Shown here: one piece after another, positions 10,304-21,510 of the stretch
How the letters are laid out: every line of letters starts with the position of its first letter
Position numbering within the stretch: position 1 is the first letter of the stretch
Source: Euprymna scolopes
Taxonomy: Eukaryota > Mollusca > Cephalopoda > Sepiida > Sepiolidae
NCBI GenBank assembly: GCA_024364805.1
Contig: CM044516.1
Location: forward strand, 8,574,276-8,606,385
Direction of reading: 5' to 3'
DNA length: 32,110 nt
Position numbers and translations under genes: made by a program
The notes under the pieces: model-generated
What the model was told of the DNA's origin: nothing
The model's input: only the letters and a program-made list of their open reading frames with translations
Database searches by the model: none

Positions 10304-10928
10304 ATTTGCAGGGATGCTATGTAGGGAGTGGATAGCTGTTTATATTTCACATGTCAGTACAGTCAAGAAGGCAGCGGCTTGGCAGGATATTCCAAAGTCT
10401 ACCAATTGCAGGGAAGATGTTATTTGAGTAGAAGTTGTTTAAACTCGGTCATCTAACGATTACCTGTGTGTCAAAGTGATTAATAAATATATAATATAAT
10501 AACGATGTGAATAGTATTTTTTATCACAGGAACTTAATAGCACATTATTAAGAAAGTTATTAAGAATTTCTGGATAAATGCTTACACTTAGAAGTGTTAC
10601 TTTACATAAAACTTATGTTCAAAACTCAACGATCAGCAAATATTGAATAATAAATAGTACATTTTATTCTAATCCGATGAACTGAGGTTTGATACTGATC
10701 AATTCTATTATAGATTTATACTTTTTCGATGTTGACAATTTCATTTTGACCTTTGTCATTTCAAATGTTATGTGTCAATCTCTTGGATTTTATTTTACGC
10801 AGAAAGTGCTCAAACCATCATTGGTTTACAAACAAATAAATAATGGGCTTCGCTTAAATACGCGTCTGGTGAAAATATCTTTACAAAGCGCTCAACCCAA
10901 AGAGGGGGGGCTTTAATTTGTCACCCAT
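10304..10928. other. Unassigned DNA with a short plausible frame (10300-10427, +)
   Basis: Immediately after the minisatellite the plus frame reads non-repetitively (CREWIAVYISHVSTVKK, then WQDIPKSTNC) to a stop at 10427. This looks more protein-like than the surroundings and could be the tail of an old element or exon, but I cannot name a family. Nothing was recognised from 10430 to 10928. Confidence 0.3.
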
Positions 10929-10929
10929 A

Positions 10930-10946
10930 TCATTATATATATATAA

Positions 10947-10977
<31 letters not shown>

Positions 10978-11134
10978 TATATATATATATATATATATTT
11001 TTATATATATATATTATATATGTATATATATATTTATTTATATATATATATTATATATATATGTATGCATATATATTTATTTATATATATATCTATATAT
11101 ATACATATACATATATATATGTATATATATATAC

Positions 11135-11175
<41 letters not shown>

Positions 11176-11176
11176 T
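10930..11176. repeat. Imperfect (TA)n-rich microsatellite
   Basis: TA runs interrupted by TTTA, TGTA and CATA units. The Tyr/Ile frame across it is spurious. Confidence 0.95.
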
Positions 11177-11364
11177 AGAGTTTGTAGCCTGTTAAAATTA
11201 ACCAAATTACAGCATGTTTACTTAAACTGAATGCTTTATACATGACAAATAGCTAGTTGAATATTATTAAATTTGTGCTCATTTTTGTATTAAATAATAA
11301 TCATAATAAATAAATCCATGTAAACCATTAACTGTATTTCGGACGGATGCCATACTACTTAGCT

Positions 11365-11485
11365 CGCTGGACCATAACAGTTCATAACAAATGCCTGTAC
11401 AGAATTTTAGCCAGATCGACTCAGTAATTTCTGAGAAAAAATGGAACGAACAAACAGATAAAGAGTAACAGAATATACATGAAGC
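11365..11485 (+). repeat. Retroposon-like tail, copy 1
   Basis: It contains ttcataacaaatgcc, then agtaatttctgag, aaatggaacgaacaaacaga. The same order recurs at 21590-21715. The (C)AGACAGA-type ending suggests the 3' end of an RTE-like LINE or a SINE using it, but no body is recognisable. Confidence 0.55.
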
Positions 11486-11887
11486 TTATGTATCCATCCT
11501 ATAATATTTACACAAGTAGTTGAAGTCGTTAATAATATATGCAAAATGAAATTCGGCTCCATGAAATGACAGGAAATAAAGAAATACATCCGTATTGATA
11601 ACGTTGTGTTCTTTGTAATATAATATCATTTTACATCGGTATGATGCACCTACGTTTTCCAGTATAGGTTGGATAGTCGTAATAAAAATCATAATGATCG
11701 ATATCTTCGATTTGAATAAATCTTAGCAGACAGATAAATGACCTTCTTTTCACCTTACGTTCACCTTGATTTCACCTGGACATTTGAACCAGAGGAAAAT
11801 TCATAAATGTTAAACACATGTACAATATAGCAAATGATTCTTTTGGCAAAGTTTATATTAAAATACATTGAACAGGAACTGCACAAG
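11486..11887. other. Unassigned intergenic DNA
   Basis: No gene or repeat was recognised except a small ttcacctt iteration around 11748-11776. Confidence 0.5.

Positions 11888-11955
<68 letters not shown>
11888..11955. repeat. (TA)n(GT)n compound microsatellite
   Basis: A TA run (to about 11917) passes directly into a GT run and ends where the foldback element starts. Confidence 0.95.
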
Positions 11956-11956
<1 letters not shown>

Positions 11957-11957
<1 letters not shown>

Positions 11958-12276
11958 GGGTTTGTGTCCCTTTTATATAAGCGTTGGTCGAATTTGAATA
12001 AAATGAAATAGGTATTAAATACGTTCACTGACTACCGTGAAAACACCAAACGGATTCTACCTCCTGATTTTATGCCCCAACAACAACATGGCAACAAGAC
12101 CTATTAAAGATAAAGGTAACCTACGAAATATATTTATAAATTCAAATATAAATTTCAAACAAAATAGATATCTGTTTATTTTGTAAAAAGGCGTTGTTTC
12201 GGCTTCAAATGTATTTAATACGTATTTTGTTTGATTCTAATTTGACCAACGCTTCTGTAAAAGGAACACAAACCCA
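11957..12276. mobile_element. Foldback element with ~70-bp inverted ends
   Basis: The left arm (from 11958) has ggtttgtgtcccttttat, then agcgttggtc and ggtattaaatacg. The reverse complement of the right arm (12205-12276) has gggtttgtgttccttttac, then agcgttggtc and cgtattaaatac. Arms match at roughly four bases in five over 70 bp. The interior carries accgtgaaaacaccaaacgg. There is no coding capacity. A non-autonomous element is likely, but its superfamily is unclear. Confidence 0.7.
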
Positions 12277-12321
12277 AAGGTGAATTTTGCTTGACCATCG
12301 TACCGTTCCGACACTTGAAAA

Positions 12322-12526
12322 GACTACCGTGGAAACACCAAACGGACTTCTACCTCCTGATTTTATGCTCAAACAACATCACAAAGAAAAAGCAGACATA
12401 GTGAGGATTAAGCTTCCTTTCGACATATATTTGTGAATTCCAATGAAATTTAAAACAGAATAATTTTTATTTTATTTTATAATCATAGGTTGTTTCGGCG
12501 TACAAACGTATTTAATACATATTTCA
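12322..12526 (+). repeat. Partial tandem copy of the foldback element
   Basis: The block accgtggaaacaccaaacgg, ctacctcctgattttatgc and the later ggttgtttcggcg, tatttaatac repeat the interior and part of the right half of 11957-12276. The offset is about 290 bp. The copy's outer right arm is missing, and the TA-rich microsatellite begins there instead. Confidence 0.7.
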
Positions 12527-12535
12527 TTTTATATA

Positions 12536-12566
<31 letters not shown>

Positions 12567-13262
12567 CAATATATATACATATATATATACATATATACAC
12601 ATATACATATATATATACATATATATACATATATATTCATATATCTATATATATATACATATATATACATATATATACATATGCAAATATATGCACACAC
12701 ATATATAGATATACATATCTATATATATGCACATATATACATATATATACACATATATGCATATATATATACATATACATATATACATATCCATATACAT
12801 ATATATACATTTCTATAAACATATATATATATACATATATATAAATATATACATATATATATACATACATATATATGCATGCATATATATATATACATAT
12901 ATATACATATATGCATATATATATACATACATATATACATGCATATATATACGTATATACATACATATATACATACATACATATATAGATATATATGCAT
13001 ACATATACATACATATATGTACATACATATATATACATATGTGTACATACATATATGCATATATATACATGCATATATAGATATATATATGCATACATAT
13101 ATGCATATATACATACATACATACATATATACACATGTATTTATATACATACATATATACATATATATACGTATATATGTATAAAGATGTGTATACATAC
13201 ATACATGTATGTATATATATATAATATATATTTACCTGTATATATATATGTATATATATATA
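12527..13262. repeat. Long TATACA/TATACATA microsatellite
   Basis: About 735 bp of TA dinucleotides with regularly spaced C or G substitutions (tatacata, atgcatat). The many overlapping Tyr/Ile/Met/Cys frames on both strands are artefacts. Confidence 0.97.
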
Positions 13263-14389
13263 AGGACAAATAGTTAATAAAACATGTTAAAAACACTTTA
13301 AAAAGAATTAAAAACATATTCAATTTTGAACGGAATCACGTAATAAGTGGATAGTTCTTAATTCCTGAAGTTTCGGAGAAATACTTTCCTTCTCATCAGA
13401 GGGTAGGAATTAGCAAAATGCGGGATCAGATTTTGCATACAAAAGTATTTAATGTAACTGAAAGTAAGTCAAACATCTTTGTTGATAAGAAAAAGTGAAG
13501 CAGAGGGAATATGGTGAAGAAAAAGTTTATTTCACGTGAATGGATTGTCTGGTGAAAGGTAAATTATCCAATAACGGTAAAATACAAAAATGTAAATCCA
13601 AGAAAATTAATTATATTTTCATTCGCACAAGTAAAATTCAATGGAATCGCATAATTGGAAAGTGGTCCAAAATAATACAAAAGGCCGAAATTCTGGAATA
13701 ATTTCCAAATATGTACATAGAAAAGGGGGAAAATTCCAATAATATAAAGTAAAGAAAAATAAGATATGCTTTTAACACGGATGTCGAGAAAAATAAGTGA
13801 AGAGAAAAAGATTAAATGGTGCTAGAATTAAATTTTAAATAGAAAATCAAATGTTAAAATGACTCAGACAATATGACGCTAAAAGGCGCGAAAATATAGG
13901 GCAAAAAGAGGTCAACTGAAATGTACAGGTTATTACTTAAGAAAATGGCAGCAATAGTTATTAAAATACACTAAATGGGGAAAAATAACAAATAAATAAT
14001 AAAAAATATAATAAAATATAAAAAATAATACATAAAGTAATAAAAATAAAAAAATAAGGGGAGAGTATGGCCAGTATCTGCAAATTCCGGATAAAGCAAG
14101 TAAGTATGTCAGTAAATGAATATAGTAAAATATAAGTAAATATATATATACAGGATATGAATGTGTAGGTAGATTGATATATTTTATATATAGGAATATT
14201 TAAAGACTAAAACGGAAATTTCAGATAAAAAACCGGCCAAGCAAAGAAGAAATTAAGAATTAAAATAAAGGATTATTAAGTTATAAAGTATGCAGAAAGT
14301 ATGGAGAAAAAATGATACTGTTAAAGAAAAATTATAAATATCTGAAAGGTTAATGTAGTAGCTATGTAATGTCAAAATTACCATAATTA
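13263..14389 (-). other. 3' flank of the Penelope-like element
   Basis: A-rich on the plus strand, with many aaaataaa blocks (13980-14060) and no frame. The block ggaatcacgtaataagtgg (13332) has a diverged partner ggaatcgcataattgg (13648), so the region may hold a degenerate tandem terminal repeat of the element on the minus strand. It contains the hammerhead-like motif listed separately. Confidence 0.4.
13359..13412 (-). ncRNA. Hammerhead ribozyme-like motif (candidate)
   Basis: On the minus strand the order is arm TAATTCCT (13412-13405 read as reverse), CTGATGAG (13399-13392), an imperfect stem-loop, CGAAAC (13375-13370), TTC, then AGGAATTA (13366-13359), an exact complement of the first arm. 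CTGATGA and GAAA are the conserved hammerhead core boxes, and Penelope-like elements are known to carry minimal type I hammerheads in their terminal repeats. Against it, helix II has a mismatch and a normal GUH cleavage triplet and helix III are not evident. It may be a decayed ribozyme or a fortuitous hairpin. Confidence 0.4.
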
Positions 14390-14882
14390 AATTTGAGCTT
14401 ATGTTTACAGAAAAAAGATCAGTTCGTTTTTAGAATTTATTATATTGCTACTTTGGGGGGAAGTAATTATAGTTATAGCTTCGGTTGTGCAGAGGCGACA
14501 TGACTTAGAGCCTGGACTATAAGACTGCACGTTTTTATGATAGTCCATTTGATTGAGAAGCAGACATTATTAGAGTTAAGTTTTTAATTAAAGTGGTTAG
14601 AGACGTTCCTTGGTTATTATTACAATTATGGTTTTTAAAAGGAGAACTGTGGTTTGATATTATTTTCTTAATTAATTTTGAAGTAGCGCCTATATATGTA
14701 TGTACTTTATTAATAGCTCGAGGTCTGATATTAATATTTAATTGCTGATTTGTATAGTTAAATAGTTTGAATTTTGTTCATTGTGTTCAACAAAGGGTGG
14801 GACAATGATAGTACGTCGACTGTTTTGGAGGAGATAATTAGTATTGTTAGTGTTAGGATGGTCATAGGAGAAATATTTTATT

Positions 14883-14939
<57 letters not shown>

Positions 14940-16930
14940 GCTAGTTGTATGATTGTAGATGGAGGGCTGCTCAGGTGGTATACTGGATTAGTAATTATAT
15001 CAGATGGAGGATTGGAAGAAGGATGACTTGAAGACGAAATATTAGTGTCTGTCATGGGAGGATTGCACGGGAACTCAGTAATTATGCATGAATATATAAC
15101 ATCTTTATGGATGCAATCATTATTTAGTGGGCATTGATGTTTGGTATTACAATTACAGATAGTTTTGGGTTTAATTAGGAAAGGGATATTTTGGGCTGAT
15201 TTAATTTTTTTGTTATTAGATGCTAAGATTTTTGTGCTAAATAAGGCATTGTTGAATAAGAAATCCTGATTGAGTTTTATTGAAAATAGTACTATATCTG
15301 TTTGGGTATTTGAAAGAGTTTTGTATAATGTTGAAGAATTCCTTAGGTATATTAGTTTTGACATTTACGCTAAATGGAGGATTAAACCAAATATTTTTCT
15401 CTCTCCTTATGCGACTAGGTGAGTTAGAGGTATTTCGATTAGTATTTTGGTTTGGATTATATATGTAGACTGGTTCATTGTTATTGATAGCGGCAGATCT
15501 TGTAATTTGAACTGGTTTCTTGCGAGTCATATTGTGTGTGATTACAGATTTAAGGCGGTCAGCAGGAGCAGCATAATGGTTGTATTTAATCTTTTGCTTG
15601 TGTCCTGAGTTCCATAAGGCATTATTGAAGAAAGTAGCATTTTGATTAAAAGTTTTTTTATAGGCAGAAAGAGCAGAATTTCTTCTAGAGACGGATGGCA
15701 CTATAGATTTTATAATTGAGTTGGGGTGGTTAGAAGATTTATTGGCGTATAAAAGCGTAAGGTTGGGTTTATGATAGGGGCTATGAGTTTCGGTGTTAAG
15801 ATTAAGTGTAACATCTAGAAAATTTGAAGTTTTTTGTTTGGTTCGATCATTATAGAAAGGCCAAAGTTATTAAAGAAGTTATGCAATTTTTAATTGTTTT
15901 GTTGTACTCTCTTGGCCGGGCTGTTGTAGTAAAAAGGACATCATCTCTATAAAGGCCCCCTTGGATATGTTTAAAGTGGTATTTGAGTTCTTAAATAGTA
16001 AGTATAGTCCAATTAAATCGGTAACACTGCAGAGTCAGAAGGATTCATTAAGATGCATAAATTATCAGGGGTGTCCTTTCCAGTCCAAAACATATTGTTA
16101 AATTGTATAAGGGACTTTCTCGCTAATAGAATTAATTTAATTTCTAAATTTTTTAAGTCAGAATTTTTTTTAGCAAAGATTATAGACTAATTAAAAAGGA
16201 TCGGATAAATTGATTGATAATAATTTTGAGTGCCAAAGGTTATGAAGTTAAGGAGGTGTTTACTTTTAAGGGAGACAAACCAATTAATTATGGAATCTGA
16301 ATTTAGCCAAAGAGGGAAACTTACTTTTTTTAATAGAAAGGATGATTCTATCTAAATATTTTTGCTTACAGCACCTAAGTCAGAGTGATGGGCAGACCAC
16401 TTTGATTAAGAGGTTGTCACAGAAATTAGGTTTATGATCCTTGAGGGTGAAACTAGGGGCACCCGCAGAAATTATTTCAGTGAAATTATGAATATTCATA
16501 GAAGTCAGTAAAAGTTTAGCTTCAGAATTAATAGAATCTAAAGTCTTAGGAGGGACAATTATATAAGATTTATTTAGCTTTTTATACAAAAGTCTTTTGT
16601 ATGTAGGATAGTCAAGTTTATAATAATTTTTTCTCTTATCAGCAGGGACGAATATATGCTTATTCTTTTTAACTTTTTCGGCAAAATTATTTATCTTTCG
16701 AGTAACCGGATTATAATGGTGTTTTTGTTTCTTAAATTTAATTTTTTTGACTAAATTTCACATGGAATTCTCAAACTCCTCAAGGTAAGGGTTGTATTTG
16801 GGGTGGGCATGGTTTTTAATCCGTAAAATTTGGCAGCAATTCTTTCGATTTTCTTTTGTTCTCTATAAGAGTTGATATCATAAGCTCTGTCTCCTATTTG
16901 TTTTTATCGAGCTTTTACATCTGGTTAAGA
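14390..16930 (-). mobile_element. Penelope-like element (RT plus GIY-YIG), decayed
   Basis: Reading the minus strand, the recognisable parts come in family order. The N-terminal RT segment has IFVPADKR (about 16655-16638) and PSFTLKDHKPNF (near 16450). The late RT region has DLIGLY and FLDVTLNLN (15826-15797). The linker has IWFNPPFSVNVKTNI and the Cys segment CNCNTKHQCPLNNDC (about 15160-15120). A YIGATS start of the GIY-YIG endonuclease domain lies at about 14698-14681. This combination is diagnostic of GIY-YIG Penelope-like retroelements, which retrotranspose by target-primed reverse transcription. The length of about 2.5 kb is close to a full ORF. It is broken in several places and inactive. 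Confidence 0.88.
14888..14939. repeat. (TTA)n microsatellite inside the Penelope-like ORF
   Basis: About 17 triplets lie between the Cys-rich linker and the GIY-YIG core. On the minus strand the run reads as poly-Ile in the open frame, so its expansion did not itself close that frame. Confidence 0.93.
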
Positions 16931-17014
16931 TTACTTTATAAATATTAATTCTTTAATATTTATAATATACTTTAGTTTTACCATCTTGGATCATTTTGGT
17001 AATTTTAATTGTAA

Positions 17015-17170
17015 TTTTTATTATATATATATGTATCAATATATGCATATATATATATACATATACTTATATATACACATATGTATATACATATATATGT
17101 ATATATATGCATATATCTATATATACACATATATATATATATATACATATGTATATATATACACATATCC
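17015..17170. repeat. TATACA-type microsatellite
   Basis: TA with periodic C/G, the same type as 12527-13262. It lies just beyond the 5' side of the Penelope-like element. Confidence 0.93.
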
Positions 17171-17267
17171 ACCAAATTTATTTAGCAAGAGATTAAGTTA
17201 CTGGCAAAAAATAACTAACCAATGAAGCACTAAATTTATTTTATATAGTTTTAAATATCGAAGATTA

Positions 17268-17271
<4 letters not shown>

Positions 17272-17351
<80 letters not shown>
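17272..17351. repeat. (TA)n microsatellite
   Basis: Pure TA run of about 80 bp. Confidence 0.97.
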
Positions 17352-17353
<2 letters not shown>

Positions 17354-18213
17354 TGAAAATAAACAATGCTTTAGACTTCATCTTACCAGCGGCCATATTG
17401 CCCCCAGGTCGGATCCTGCCCTTGAGGGTGTTTTGACTAGTCTGCAAACCTTCTTCCAAATGACTATTTTTAACATTAGACTTTCTAATTTTTTAAATAA
17501 AGCTGTTTTATCTTCCCCTGGTCCACCCAGCAGAATTTGATTCATATGAAAGAAAACGGAAACACGATCAATAGCCAATCACATGTTTTTCTGCAGAAAA
17601 TATTGAAACCATACATAAAACCCAAACCAGCGATAGACATTACGTGGAGACATCTTCAAAGGGACAATGTTTTCTCAATCAGTGTTCTATTTCATGCCTC
17701 ATGAATGTATGGATATTACCGCATGTGTACGTACGGAAGTGTATATGCTTGCAACTATTTCTACTTGAACGTATATGTATATGTGTCTTGTTTTTGTGTG
17801 TATGATATGTTCGTTTGCTATACAATTTTCAATAACACTTTAAAACATACACTTTGAAATTTTATCCATTTCACTTCGGTTGATTGTTTTTTATTTTGAA
17901 GTATTTTGACGTTCCTTGGGGAAAACTACTTTTCGTCACTTGTTTTTTCTTTACTTTGAGATCTCCTTTCGTCTTTCCGATTACTCAATATACATTTTCA
18001 TTGTGGTGTTAAACATATAAGTTTACGGGGGTCTGCATATGTAATTTTCCTTATTGTTTGATCAATAACACCCGCCTGCGGTCTGTTATTTTAACACGAC
18101 TGGCCCTCGTGTTTAATGAGATTATTGTATAACTTAATAGAATCCATAATTTATTATACAACTAATATTTTGTATTAAAGTTCTAAAGTTATGAGATTGC
18201 GCGGATTGTTTTT
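17352..18213. other. Unassigned intergenic DNA
   Basis: A 66-codon minus-strand frame (17378-17578) reads non-repetitively (GGPGEDKTALFKKLESL), but I recognise no family and see no support for expression. The rest shows nothing recognisable. Confidence 0.4.
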
Positions 18214-18462
18214 ATTACTTGTATCGATCGGACTATTGTTCTAATCTTGAGTGTTAGTTTTTTTTTTCAGAAATACGAAACAATATCCATAAACTAGAGA
18301 CTAGCTCAAAGAATACGAAAATATTTACGGAGCAAGTAACCTTTCTCTTTTCGTTTCGAAACAACAATCAACATGCCTAAGGATGGTCGAAGGCCAATCC
18401 GACCGAGACCTTGCACTAATAACACTCAAGATAGGAACAATAGTTCGACCAATGGAAGTAAT
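18214..18462. repeat. Inverted repeat, ~45-bp arms, ~160-bp spacer
   Basis: The left arm (18214-18257) has ggactattgttc, then atcttgagtgtta. The right arm (18416-18462) has the complement, taacactcaagat, then gaacaatagttc. The arms match at about 80 percent. The spacer is non-coding. This fits an old foldback or MITE, but no target duplication is identified. Confidence 0.65.
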
Positions 18463-18865
18463 ATAATATTTTGTAATCGTGAGTCGAAAAACAACCACAG
18501 CAACAGCAAACATTATTTATCATTGTGTGCATGCATTTTAGAAATTTAGTCAGCGTAATCGAGTTATAACAATTCAGCATTATTTTGAGAGAACATTTTT
18601 ATGTAAACTCAAATAATCCTAATACATTTTCGATTGTATAAATTAAGGTTTAATAACAAAATCAAATATCATATAGAAATTGTGGATAAGCATGCAACAA
18701 ATTTCTTATGGCGACCGATATTCCAGTCGAGTCAGTTTCATTAGTGCAAAATAACTTTATTGAAAAGAAATTCATGCCTTATATAGCAACGATGTATATT
18801 ATTATATTATACCAGTATTTATAATCACATACTTTAATTAAAAGCCGAAGAATATTACTGGAATC
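18463..18865. other. Unassigned intergenic DNA
   Basis: AT-rich with nothing recognised. Confidence 0.5.
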
Positions 18866-18990
18866 TTTAAAAAAAAACTATTAGAACTTTATTTCAAGAA
18901 GAGGCCACCGTCCGTTACCACCGGAAGTCACTGATGCAGAGAGTAATGAATATCTGAAAGAAACTTGCCACCAAGTTTCAGCAGAATTTC
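18866..18990 (-). repeat. Unnamed repeat family X, inverted copy
   Basis: It contains aactattagaacttta, then atatctgaaagaaact. It is the reverse complement of 20325-20452, which shares aactattagaactt and atatctgaaagaaa at matching spacing. Its outer edge has an extra ~25 bp between the actttaattaaaa block and the A run. Confidence 0.65.
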
Positions 18991-19079
18991 CACTAATTAT
19001 AATGTGACATACATCCAAAAGTGGGGGAAGAAATAAGCAATCGCGCTAGAAGAGAGCAATAGTGCAGTCTCAAAATAGC

Positions 19080-19790
19080 TCCGTCTCCATTTATTAGTAG
19101 GAGTGCCTCAGGCTAGTAAACGGCTATCTTGCTTCTTTTCAAAAATGGAGGGTTTGTCTCCGAGGGCAATTTAAGACATATTCAACAATCTGAGGGATAA
19201 AAAAAACGGAATGGCCCAGTCTTTGTTGGACTAATTGTCAAGACCGTATTCAGTGATTGTATTTGATAAAGACGATCATCAGGCAACTTTTGTTGATTAT
19301 ATAATCCTCCCTTATCCCCCACCTTTTTTTTTACTCTTCTATTAATCTTGTATGCAATGAGCTGGGCGAATTATATAAATTTTAATGGTGTAAACATTAT
19401 CTCGGGACACCTTTTATTATGGAAATCGCTCTAGCCAATGTGTTACGTTACATGATGCTGACAAGAATGCAACCTGACCATCGCAAATATGGACATTCTT
19501 ATAAGCCTTACTCTTAAAATGACGAAAGCTATAGATAGGAGAGAAACAGTGAGCAGGAAGAGAGTTCCACAAGCCTGTAATTTTGGAAAAGGTATTTGGG
19601 AATAGGAAGCTGTATTACAATACGGTATCAAAATAGCAAGTAACTGAGACAAATAAAAAAACGAGTCGACTAAGCCGAGACAAATAAGACAGTATAAGCT
19701 AAGTAACTGCCTATAGTCGAGAGCGACCCAAATGCTCTTTTTCATTAGCTATACTAATATAGGGAAAGCATCAATCAATTCCACGTATTA
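19080..19790 (-). mobile_element. Second LINE family, ORF2 C-terminus and 3' UTR
   Basis: On the minus strand one frame reads KITGLWNSLPAHCFSP, then FRHFKSKAYKNVHICDGQ and VAFLSAS (about 19590-19450). The LWNSLP and HFKSK blocks are the typical end of CR1/Jockey-like reverse transcriptase ORFs. Upstream sequence is degraded, with stops in all frames. Downstream sequence (19430-19080) looks like a long 3' UTR. It is distinct from the LINE at 4125-5110, since the C-terminal tail differs. Inactive fragment. Confidence 0.75.
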
Positions 19791-19875
19791 CTCTACTTAC
19801 TCTTAACCCCCTCCTTATACTGTTGAGTGTTTAGCAAGGAGGCATAAAGTACCAGATTTGGAGCTTTAGGTATGT

Positions 19876-19945
19876 TTAGACTAAGAATTGACACCCAGTT
19901 TCCTGGCCCATAAGTGAACACTTTTTACCATTATACCAAATGTAC
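19876..19945 (-). repeat. tRNA-like SINE head
   Basis: The minus strand has an A-box-like TGGTATAATGG (19938-19928) and, about 30 bp later, a T-arm CTGGG...CTTAG (19898-19881) that can pair over five base pairs including G-U, around a B-box-like loop tgtcaatt. The spacing suits a tRNA. The B box is imperfect and the acceptor stem is not preserved, so this is a SINE remnant, not a tRNA gene. It lies just upstream of the LINE fragment on the same strand. Confidence 0.5.
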
Positions 19946-20324
19946 CGGTAAACAGTATGAATTCATTCATTTCTTTTCAATATGGTCGTTATATAGGAAA
20001 TATATATAATTGGGTTCATGTGCGTTTTGATATGCATGTGTAAAGCAGACCGGCAGCAAATGGCTTCTTTTCGCTATTATTGTTTACTTGGTTTCACGCC
20101 CACCGATGATCGGTTGATTGCACTTTAAACAAACCCGCATATTTTATGAGGACTGTCACGTCTTTGTTTAATTACGTGGCAGTATTACCTTATAATGGCC
20201 ACCTGTTAAATTAGTTTAAGTCCAAATCTATTAAATTGGCTTCAGTTTGTCCTTACTAATTCTTACCCTCCATGTGTTCTCACAACAGTTTCTGGCCAGT
20301 CGTTACTATCAGTACAAATAACCG
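19946..20324. other. Unassigned intergenic DNA
   Basis: No coding or repeat signal was recognised. Confidence 0.5.
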
Positions 20325-20452
20325 ATTTGCGCTGAATCGTGGTGACAACGAATTTCTTTCAGATATTAAGTATTCTCTACATCGGTGTCGCCGATGATTA
20401 TGGACGATGACCTTCTCTTGAATTTAAGTTCTAATAGTTATTTTTTTTTAAT
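20325..20452 (+). repeat. Unnamed repeat family X, copy 2
   Basis: It opens with gtggtgacaacgaat and continues ttcagatattaagtattctc. It is the inverted partner of 18866-18990, and its first 50 bp also match the starts of the copies at 20570 and 21155. Confidence 0.65.
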
Positions 20453-20569
20453 TAAAGTATTATGAAGCTATCCCCCTCGATTTGTTCCACTTTCTCTGGT
20501 ACCAAACGACTATTATTTTATTCAGTAGGAGTTCACGCACATCATCTTCAGAGATGACTCACTGACAAT

Positions 20570-20735
20570 TACCAGTGATGTTCCCCTGAGCCTGGATGGC
20601 AACAAGTGTCCCCCGATTTCTAGTACTCTACACCTCTTTCGATAACGTTTGCGAAGAGGTTTCCGTTATCGCAACAGCCGTTTGCCAATGAGGTCGCGTT
20701 GGAAGCGTCCATAGATCTTCACTAGAATTTCGTGG
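20570..20735 (+). repeat. Unnamed repeat family X, copy 3
   Basis: Shares with 21155-21310 the ordered blocks tggcaacaagtg, agtactctacacct, ccgttatcgcaacagccg and ttgccaatgag. Non-coding. Confidence 0.7.
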
Positions 20736-21067
20736 TAACAAGTCTTTTCAAAGACAAGTTTCTCTTTGCAGTCATCTAGTAGAAGTCTGGTTAGTGCTTC
20801 CTCTACTCGTTTCACAACTATTTGATGTGGCGAGAGTCGATATCCACCACCGTTTTTCTTTAATATTTAATTAAAAATTATATTAAGATTTTAGGTGGGT
20901 TACAATGTTAACTTAGAATTTGGAGGTTTCAGTTTCTTGATTACATGTGATGTTTTATTATATCCCACTGATTAACATGCGCTAGCATTATTAGTCCGTG
21001 TGCGTTAGTTGTCGTATTCAAGAGATTCCTTAAAATTTTAGTTGTTTCAGTATTACTTTTTGTTATC

Positions 21068-21088
21068 GTTGTTATTATTATTATTATT

Positions 21089-21131
<43 letters not shown>
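21068..21131. repeat. (ATT)n(GTT)n microsatellite
   Basis: Two adjacent triplet runs, ATT then GTT, placed between copies 3 and 4 of repeat family X. Confidence 0.95.
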
Positions 21132-21154
21132 GTACTCACTCCTATTAGGAACAA

Positions 21155-21310
21155 CCTGTAGTGTTGTCTGGAGTCTGGGTGACAACAAATCTTCCCAGAT
21201 TTTCAGTACTCTCCACCTTTTTCAACAGTATTTGCAAATAAATTTGCATTATCGACACAGCCATTTGCCATTGATTTTTCGCTAGAAACGACCATGAGCT
21301 TTCAGGAATA
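21155..21310 (+). repeat. Unnamed repeat family X, copy 4
   Basis: Has gtgacaacaaatcttccc, agtactctccaccttttt, cattatcgacacagcc and ttgccattgat in the same order as 20570-20735, about 585 bp away. Confidence 0.7.
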
Positions 21311-21315
21311 TTTGA

Positions 21316-21372
21316 CTGGGGATTATTATTATTATTATTACTACTACTACTACTAATACTACTACTACTACT
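21316..21372. repeat. (ATT)n(ACT)n microsatellite
   Basis: An ATT run passes into an ACT run. Confidence 0.93.
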
Positions 21373-21510
21373 GTTACTTTATTAATTTTGACATCAGCAG
21401 AATATATGTCGATCGTAATTACGCAGAACTCAATACACTCTTTTCTGGGGAATGTTTGTAAACATATACGCGTGTAACTGATAAGTTTGACATCAACATG
21501 AACAGGCATA

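Noticed and set aside
12490-13323. Several overlapping Tyr/Ile/Cys/Met-rich frames of 60-165 codons
   Set aside because: All lie in the TATACA microsatellite and occur on both strands in several frames.
17378-17578. 66-codon minus-strand frame as a small gene or exon
   Set aside because: Composition is protein-like, but I recognise no domain or splice signals. It is left only as a note.
19876-19945. Functional tRNA gene
   Set aside because: The B box is imperfect, the T loop is too long, and no acceptor stem forms.
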